Shown here: positions 40,876-45,393 of the stretch, piece after piece
Layout of the letters: the number at the start of each line of letters is the position of its first letter
How positions within the stretch are numbered: the first letter of the stretch is position 1
Virus record (IMG/VR): IMGVR_UViG_3300014913_000023
Span: 1 to 45,393 of that record
DNA length: 45,393 nt
Strand: one strand, 5' to 3'
Origin: a virus
Notes under the pieces: generated by a model
What the model saw: only the letters and a program-made list of their open reading frames with translations
The model's database searches: none
Told to the model about the DNA's origin: nothing
Translations under genes and position numbers: made by a program

Positions 40876-41445
40876 TTATTTAATGAATCGAAAATCAATC
40901 CATTCATTTGATTTATTAAGAGCCTGAACAAATAAAGCATTAGATACTCTTAAATAGTGTTCTACATTACTATATCTACTGTTTAACAAATACAAACGAC
41001 CTGCATTTGTTACTTTGTACGTTATTTCGACGTACCGTCTTGATGTATATGTTTTTGTTTTTTTCAGAAATGGACTTTTAAAGTCCATTTGTCTTGCCAT
41101 TCCACTTCCTAATGTCCCAGATACTTTCACCCTTTCTGGGATGAATTTTTTTGTGAGATATCGTTCAAGATCTTCTTCTTTTTTTGATATTAAAGCAAAA
41201 GACCAATTGCCTTTTGTTTTAATTTTTTCTGATAATATATTTCTGAATTCTTCTTTAATGGATTCAGGAATATTAATCCCAAATTCTGTATATTTTGAAT
41301 TGTCTCTATATACTGAAGACCTCGTATCCTCATTAGTATACCCAAATCCAATATACCCGTTTGGAATATTGGATAAAATTTCTTCGCGACCTATACGCCC
41401 TTGATGGTCTGCACTATCATAAACAAAAATATTTTGATTTGTCAT
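40876..41445 (-). CDS. Unknown early protein behind a strong promoter
   Basis: A 189-residue protein (MTNQNIFVYDSADHQGRIGR...). A central basic region (FLKKTKTYTSRRYVEITYKV) and a short N-terminal acid/His stretch are visible, but no family. The leader AAAAACTTCAAGACA and the promoter 41487-41517 make it a certain transcription unit start. The promoter is shared with the 3666 gene. Confidence 0.6.
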   Translation of the reverse strand: MTNQNIFVYDSADHQGRIGREEILSNIPNGYIGFGYTNEDTRSSVYRDNSKYTEFGINIPESIKEEFRNILSEKIKTKGNWSFALISKKEEDLERYLTKKFIPERVKVSGTLGSGMARQMDFKSPFLKKTKTYTSRRYVEITYKVTNAGRLYLLNSRYSNVEHYLRVSNALFVQALNKSNEWIDFRFIK

Positions 41446-41486
41446 TGTCTTGAAGTTTTTAAAAAGTTTAAATCTTAAATTCTATG

Positions 41487-41517
41487 CAAATATAAATCTT
41501 ATTTTTGAATTATCAAA
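41487..41517 (-). promoter_or_regulatory. Bacteroidota-type early promoter
   Basis: Minus strand TTTG (41514-41517), 19 bp, TATATTTG (41487-41494). Nearly identical in flanks to 3706-3736. It probably drives the operon that runs to the csf3-like gene. Confidence 0.75.
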
Positions 41518-41529
41518 ACTTTTTTTGAT

Positions 41530-42330
41530 TTATTTTAATTTATATTCTGAAATAGCATATTCCAAAGCCACATCAATATTCTCCCCTTTTAGAAAATATT
41601 GAATTGCCGAATGACCTATACGACAACGATCTATCATAGCCTTTTGGTGTGTTTTTGATGCTTCTACAACAGTATCAAAAACGTCTGTAATATTTGGCTC
41701 AAAAATATTTTCGGACGGCTCAGCAACTGTATATATGCATTTTTCTGTTTTCAAACTTAACATTTCAGCTTGCAACTGCCAAAAATCAATATGTTTTTCG
41801 TCAACATCCGAAATTCTATCGTAAAATGTACCCCACGATGTTGCACATTTATTTTCATAAGCGTAAACCTCGCCTGTTATCTTATCAACTATCTGACCGT
41901 CAGGGCTTGCCCCTGCTATACCGCGCAGAAATTCTAAAAATCCTACTTCTTTGTGAACTAAATTTGAATGTTTAGATAAGAATATTTTTAATGCAATGTC
42001 TTCATTTTCGGTGCCATAACGCATTGCAGCGGATGAACTCAAATGAATTACTTTATTCCTTTTTATTTCCATTGCTTTTTCAAAAATATATTTTAATGCC
42101 GAAGCACCAAAATCAATAGTTTTTTCAGCACGTCCCCATTCTTGCCGGGCTGTGGCTCGTGAGGTTTTCATTAGGTTTTTGATTCCTGAACCTGTAAACT
42201 TTCCTTTACGTTGCTGAAACCATTCTTCTGTTCGTTGTAGATCAGTTGTAACCCCTATATCGTATCCTTTTTCTTCGAGAAACTTAATTGCTTCGAGTTC
42301 TGATATTTTTAATTTTTCTTTGAAGTTCAT
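41530..42330 (-). CDS. YqaJ-type recombination exonuclease
   Basis: A 266-residue nuclease of the YqaJ/lambda exonuclease fold. Catalytic residues are visible: E108 in MRYGTENEDIAL, D144 in AGASPDGQIV, E159 and K161 in YAYENKC, and Q185 in FWQLQAEML. It also has the N-terminal EEWFQQRKGKFTGSGIKNLM, with W and R as in lambda exonuclease 'W-x-x-x-R-x-G-x-x-T-[GA]-S'. It would resect 5' ends and hand single strands to the Rad52-like protein. It overlaps the upstream small gene by 4 bp (ATGA). Confidence 0.87.
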   Translation of the reverse strand: MNFKEKLKISELEAIKFLEEKGYDIGVTTDLQRTEEWFQQRKGKFTGSGIKNLMKTSRATARQEWGRAEKTIDFGASALKYIFEKAMEIKRNKVIHLSSSAAMRYGTENEDIALKIFLSKHSNLVHKEVGFLEFLRGIAGASPDGQIVDKITGEVYAYENKCATSWGTFYDRISDVDEKHIDFWQLQAEMLSLKTEKCIYTVAEPSENIFEPNITDVFDTVVEASKTHQKAMIDRCRIGHSAIQYFLKGENIDVALEYAISEYKLK

Positions 42331-42521
42331 TTTTTTTGTTTTTCTTTTTTATTAAAAAATACCAAAACATCATTAATAGTCATATATTCACCCTCAATTC
42401 CGTCTGCACCCATTATATCATAGTACCTGCCATCGTTAAGCCCAACAATACTACCTAAATTTGACGTGCTGTAATATACTGTATACTTGTCTATTTTTAG
42501 CGTATTATTTACTTTACTCAT
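42327..42521 (-). CDS. Small unknown protein
   Basis: A 64-residue protein starting MSKVNNTLKIDKYTVYYSTS. It has a beta-like pattern ending DVLVFFNKKEKQKK. I chose ATG 42521, preceded by TTAAAAAAAATGAG; an upstream ATG at 42542 is possible. It overlaps the exonuclease start. Confidence 0.5.
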   Translation of the reverse strand: MSKVNNTLKIDKYTVYYSTSNLGSIVGLNDGRYYDIMGADGIEGEYMTINDVLVFFNKKEKQKK

Positions 42522-42584
42522 TTTTTTTAATTTGTCTTTCATTTTTTTTTAAGGGTTCCAATCCGCACGTTATGTATAACAAAA

Positions 42585-42629
42585 AATAACAAGGAGTTTA
42601 TAGCAATTTAGTTGCATCTCCTTGTTATT
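42585..42629 (-). terminator. 12-bp hairpin, terminator or attC-like end
   Basis: AATAACAAGGAG (42585-42596) pairs with CTCCTTGTTATT (42618-42629). The loop holds a smaller GCAA/TTGC stem. On the minus strand it is followed by TTTTTTGTTATAC, so it can terminate transcription; the AATAAC/GTTATT ends also resemble integron attC R boxes. Confidence 0.65.
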
Positions 42630-42892
42630 TCACTTGTATTTTTGTTTTAACATTTTCAATAAGTTGCTTATTGCCCAAAAATACTCACCCGATAATGATA
42701 GCTTTATCTCATTATCTCCACGAATATCTATAAAGATAATAACGATGCAAAAAACTTATTGATTTTATTTCTACTCTAATGAACGGCATCGGGATTGCTA
42801 TAACATTCAAAATGATAACTATCAATGATATAAGATAGTGTAGAAATATTGATATTTTTATTATCATTGTTTTTAAAAAATATACATAACAT
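42630..42892 (-). pseudogene. Possible decayed cassette gene
   Basis: The 485-bp stretch between 42543 and 43027 has no intact gene. On the minus strand a 38-codon frame (42892-42776, MLCIFFKNNDNKNINISTLS...) is followed after a frame change by an open frame ending at TGA 42630-42632 that reads FIDIRGDNEIKLSLSGEYFW and then AISNLLKMLKQKYK, which looks like genuine coding sequence. It is probably one gene broken by a frameshift and stops, sitting between two attC-like hairpins. Confidence 0.35.
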
Positions 42893-42963
42893 TTGCTTGA
42901 ATTTCACAGGCTTACATTTGTATTTATTTTTTCAGGATAGATATAACCGATTAAAAATAAGAA

Positions 42964-43041
42964 ACATAACATTAAATTTGTAATCATAAAAATTTGAAGG
43001 AAATTTTTCCGCTTCAAATTCTTACCGTTATACGCAACGCA
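42964..43041 (-). other. attC-like structure after the XRE gene
   Basis: On the minus strand the XRE stop codon lies in GCGTATAAC; then AATTTGAAG (43020-43012) and CTTCAAATT (42999-42991) form a stem whose extension GGAAA/TTTCC needs two extra unpaired bases on one side; a GTTATGT box (42970-42964) follows. The start GTTATACGCAACGCA (43027-43041, plus-strand reading) is identical to 32213-32227. Confidence 0.4.
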
Positions 43042-43252
43042 AAACACACGAATAACCAAGGTTGTCAGCTATAAATTGAAGTGTTTCAAGTTCGGTATAA
43101 CCTAATGAGATACATATTTTAGAATATACTTCAATACTTGCATTTCGTTTGCCAGTTTCTAGGTTTGAAATGTATTGGAAATCTTTGTTTAAACGATTCG
43201 CAAGCTCTTTTTGTGTAATTCCTTTTTGTTTTCTAAGGTGTTTAATCTTCAT
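43028..43252 (-). CDS. XRE-family HTH regulator
   Basis: A 74-residue protein that is almost only a helix-turn-helix: LRKQKGITQKELANRLNKDF (6-25) followed by QYISNLETGKRNASIEVYSK and an ending ICISLGYTELETLQFIADNL. This is the XRE/Cro pattern with Q14, the turn and S29-L31 in the recognition helix. It overlaps the acidic protein gene by 11 bp, the arrangement of a two-gene module (toxin-antitoxin or repressor-partner). It may be the phage repressor or a cassette-borne antitoxin; the C-terminal SCVLRCV is shared in its last codons with the unrelated 32214 gene. Confidence 0.82.
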   Translation of the reverse strand: MKIKHLRKQKGITQKELANRLNKDFQYISNLETGKRNASIEVYSKICISLGYTELETLQFIADNLGYSCVLRCV

Positions 43253-43655
43253 ATTGAAAAATATGAAGATCGTTAATTGTTTTTACTAATTTATATTCTG
43301 TTGCATCAAAACTTTCACCATCACCAGAATAATCGCTATTTTTCGCTGTCTCAATTGCTGTTTCTAAATCTTCGCAATCTAAATCAATACAACTTAAACC
43401 ATCCTCTGCATTAACATTATCAACAAGAACCCAGTAGTTAGAGTATAATTCTCTAATATCTGCATTGTCAATTTCATTTTCCCAAAGCTCGAAACCTGAA
43501 ATATCAAAAGAAGTTTTATTTTCTTTTGCTTCTTCTTTTGCTTCATTTAATTCTGATAATGTACCTTCAAAACCTAATTCACCAAAATTCCATGATGACC
43601 AATTTCTTTTTACATCTTTTGAAATATGATTTGACTTTCTTGCTATAAATTCCAT
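43242..43655 (-). CDS. Acidic protein of unknown function, first gene of cassette B
   Basis: A 137-residue, markedly acidic protein (for example AEDGLSCIDLDCEDLETAIE and NSDYSGDGESFDATEYKLVK). The charge and absence of a known fold are reminiscent of DNA-mimic antirestriction proteins, but there is no ArdA motif, so that is only a suggestion. Paired with the XRE gene it could also be the partner in a toxin-antitoxin-type module. The promoter 43698-43729 gives a clear start after AAAACTCAAAACG. Confidence 0.55.
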   Translation of the reverse strand: MEFIARKSNHISKDVKRNWSSWNFGELGFEGTLSELNEAKEEAKENKTSFDISGFELWENEIDNADIRELYSNYWVLVDNVNAEDGLSCIDLDCEDLETAIETAKNSDYSGDGESFDATEYKLVKTINDLHIFQYED

Positions 43656-43697
43656 CGTTTTGAGTTTTGTATCTCAACTTTAGTGCTTTTGATACCT

Positions 43698-43729
43698 CAA
43701 AGATAAAACAATTTATTTAATATATCAAA
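43698..43729 (-). promoter_or_regulatory. Cassette B promoter
   Basis: Minus strand TTTG (43726-43729), 20 bp, TATCTTTG (43698-43705). The leader and upstream sequence to about 43808 align with 32647-32791 of cassette A. Confidence 0.72.
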
Positions 43730-43862
43730 TGTTTTAGTATTTATTTTTGAATTATTTTTCATTTATTTATTTTGATAATGCTATACGATTGAAAAAGAGA
43801 AACATAACATTGCTTTGAAATAGTGAACTACCCCACAACGCATTGCTTAATCTCTTTTTGTT

Positions 43863-44333
43863 TTAACTCCCTTTTTGTTTAAAGTTTAATTCCCTTTTTG
43901 CCCTTTTAATACCGAATTTTAATGCATCTCGATTATTGGACACACTAAGCAATATAGCTATATGCTTATAATATACGTCCTTGTTCATGCCACCCGAAAC
44001 TTTATCAATATATTTAATAACTTGTTTTATTTTTTCCCTAAATCTTGACTTGTTCGTTTCATTGTCATAAAATCCGCCAATCATTGCAGTCCGATAACTT
44101 ACTGCGCCGTCATAATTTTGCAGTAAAAACACGTTTTCTTTCGATTTAAAGTCGCTTTCTTTGTTTCGCATGTATTCGTGCCAAACGAAAAAATTAAGCT
44201 TTATATCGCCATTTTTCTGCACTTCTTTAATTTTTATATGGTCAGGGAATTTTGCCACAAATCTCTTTGTAGCTTTTTTTCTCCAAAACGAATAAAAATC
44301 GTTTCGGTCTTCTTTTTTTATTAATTTATCCAC
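43863..44333 (-). CDS. Unknown protein next to the palindrome region
   Basis: A 156-residue basic protein (MDKLIKKEDRNDFYSFWRKK...). The central FFVWHEYMRNKESDFKSKEN and the C-terminal FGIKRAKRELNFKQKG are rich in Arg/Lys and aromatics. No family recognised. It is the first minus-strand gene after the large palindrome and may be its binding protein (initiator or regulator). A TACATTTG promoter box lies only 5 bp before the ATG, so the mRNA may be leaderless. Confidence 0.5.
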   Translation of the reverse strand: MDKLIKKEDRNDFYSFWRKKATKRFVAKFPDHIKIKEVQKNGDIKLNFFVWHEYMRNKESDFKSKENVFLLQNYDGAVSYRTAMIGGFYDNETNKSRFREKIKQVIKYIDKVSGGMNKDVYYKHIAILLSVSNNRDALKFGIKRAKRELNFKQKGS

Positions 44334-44337
44334 GATG

Positions 44338-44385
44338 CAAATGTAAAAATAAAAATTCGATAAAACTGCAAATTATTTGCAGTTT
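44338..44385 (-). promoter_or_regulatory. Promoter with palindromic operator
   Basis: TACATTTG (44338-44345, minus strand) fits TAnnTTTG; the -33 partner is poorly placed (TTTG at 44369-44372, 23 bp). It overlaps the perfect palindrome AAACTGCAAA-TTA-TTTGCAGTTT (44363-44385), a likely operator, which in the plus direction is followed by T-rich sequence and could also terminate. Confidence 0.5.
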
Positions 44386-44473
44386 TTTTAAAAAAACATT
44401 TTAAGCATGAAAAAACACTGTTTTTTAGTGATTTTTACCGTTTTTTATCATTTTTTTTGGTCAAAAATTGGCT

Positions 44474-44978
44474 TATTTGCAGATTTAAGCGAAAAACCGC
44501 TAATCTATGACAGCAGTTTTTTTTTGCTGTCACCAGCATCAAAGCCTTTACTGGTATACAATAGCTCTATTTCCCATGACAGGCAGGTGACGGCAAATTT
44601 AGGAGTTCTGACAAGGCTAACTTATTGATACTCACTATCTACACACCTGTCTATGACAGCAAAGTTAATATAAATATTTATAGTTTAATAGTATATAGTA
44701 GTATATAGTATAGGATACTGTACACAGAGGAGGCAATATAGGGCATAAAAATGCTATATAGGAAGAAGTTTTTTTTTATTTTTCAGCCGTTTGCTGTCAC
44801 CAAATCACCGCAAAGCCTTATACGATAAGGGTTCAGCCTTGCCGGTACTCTTTTTTTTGCCGTCACCTGCCTGTCACCACATTTCGAGCTATTCCACAAC
44901 CACAAAGGGATACAGCCCATGACAGCAAAATATATTTGCTGTCATAGATTAGCGGTTTTTCGCTTAAATCTGCAAATA
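44474..44978. repeat. 505-bp imperfect palindrome with TGACAGCA sites
   Basis: Outer arms of 42 bp (44474-44515 and 44937-44978) are perfectly complementary. Inside, a 19-bp pair (44577-44595 and 44858-44876, TGACAGGCAGGTGACGGCA and complement) and the 8-bp sites TGACAGCA or complement at 44508, 44525, 44654, 44792, 44920 and 44937 lie at mirror positions around about 44726. The centre is low complexity (repeated AGTATAT). No gene is seen here. Candidates: replication origin with initiator sites, or terminase-binding (cos/pac) region. Confidence 0.8.
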
Positions 44979-45011
44979 CAAAATCCATTTGCAGATTATT
45001 AAGAAAAAAAA

Positions 45012-45049
45012 TGTACAAAATACCATACATTTGTACATAATACTGTACA
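45012..45049. promoter_or_regulatory. Cluster of three TGTACA palindromes
   Basis: TGTACA at 45012-45017, 45032-45037 and 45044-45049, within A/T-rich flanks. A fourth copy lies at 44719-44724 in the centre of the large palindrome. Spacing of 20 and 12 bp suggests operator sites for a dimeric regulator. Confidence 0.45.
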
Positions 45050-45393
45050 TTTCTTCATTTTCTTACTTTTCGTAAAAAAAAACGCAAAAAACAGCAAATG
45101 AGAATTTAGCCTGATAGTCAATTATTTTATATATATTGTATATAATACTTTACAATATCATGCTCGTATTATGCCAATTAGATTATAAAATCAAAATGCG
45201 AACCAATGTGTGTTGCAAGCATAATGTATTAGTAAGATAGTACACTAATAAAACATTTTTAAAATATTTTAAATGACTCATAATCAATATGTTAGAGTTC
45301 TGTAAAAGTGCCGTGCCAAACTTTTTTAAGATATAAAATTTATATATTAATAAGTAGTGTAAGTTATTAACGGATAGGTACTTAGGGTGTTAG
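45050..45393. other. Gene-free AT-rich right end
   Basis: No open frame with coding character on either strand, no tRNA and no strong repeat were recognised. TATA-type tracts (TATATATATTGTATATAATA) lie at about 45129-45150. It may be the upstream region of the terminase small-subunit gene if the molecule is circular, but the junction cannot be proven here. Confidence 0.5.

Noticed and set aside
44407-44628. 73-codon plus-strand ORF in the right-hand region
   Set aside because: It runs across one arm of the large palindrome, its composition (Phe/Ser/Leu runs) is atypical, and the mirror arm carries no matching frame. More likely non-coding.
45360-45393. Circular closure of the window, joining the right end to the terminase small-subunit gene
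   Set aside because: Joining 45393 to 1 gives GVSKKTEKRY in frame, which looks attractive for an HTH, but a TAG lies directly before it and no start codon is present. Not supported from sequence alone.

Overview
The window reads as most of a tailed-phage (or prophage) genome of a Bacteroidota host. It is AT-rich. Genes start behind A-rich leaders rather than Shine-Dalgarno sites, and several promoters match the Bacteroidota pattern TTTG-N19/20-TAnnTTTG. No integrase, tRNA, endolysin or certain holin is recognisable, so life style and lysis genes remain open.

Layout. Positions 1-25290 (plus strand) are the late virion genes: terminase small subunit (cut by the left edge), terminase large subunit with an intein, a fibre-like protein, gpW-like protein, portal, ClpP-type protease with C-terminal scaffold, decoration protein and major capsid protein (a lambda-like head). 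A Mu-like contractile tail follows: connector proteins, sheath, tube, a frameshifted tail chaperone pair, tape measure, a gp46-adhesin fusion, baseplate J, gp48, fibre, gpN, gpP and gp45. One small minus-strand gene (3418-3666) interrupts this block. Positions 25321-44333 (minus strand) hold the early genes: prim-pol/VirE helicase, VRR-NUC, an SSB-like protein, SF2 helicase, Rad52-like annealing protein, SbcC-like ATPase, YqaJ exonuclease, a DnaA domain IV-like protein, a lipoprotein with a toxin-like domain, an XRE regulator and many unknowns. Positions 44334-45393 contain no convincing gene but a striking ~505-bp imperfect palindrome studded with TGACAGCA sites.

The most unusual part is a tightly coupled minus-strand cluster at 36240-32857. 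It encodes proteins resembling the three core subunits of type IV CRISPR effector complexes: Csf1 (Cas8-like), Csf2 (Cas7-like) and Csf3 (Cas5-like). Between Csf2 and Csf3 lie a TIM-barrel protein resembling the tRNA-guanine transglycosylase/DpdA family and a 28-codon ORF. No CRISPR array, Cas6, DinG or Cas1/2 is visible. The cluster lies downstream of, and close to, the phage recombination genes. A plausible reading is an array-less, repurposed type IV-like complex coupled to base exchange, but function is inference.

A second theme is integron-like structure. The csf3 gene ends inside an attC-like hairpin. Two two-gene cassettes (32214-32646 and 43028-43655) share a ~150-bp promoter region and end in the same 15-bp sequence across their stop codons. 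Other notable features are a class 3 intein splitting the terminase ATP-binding loop, a -1 frameshift site in the tail chaperone gene, a mosaic 46-residue repeat adhesin, and a leader ORF-hairpin-terminator arrangement upstream of the prim-pol gene.
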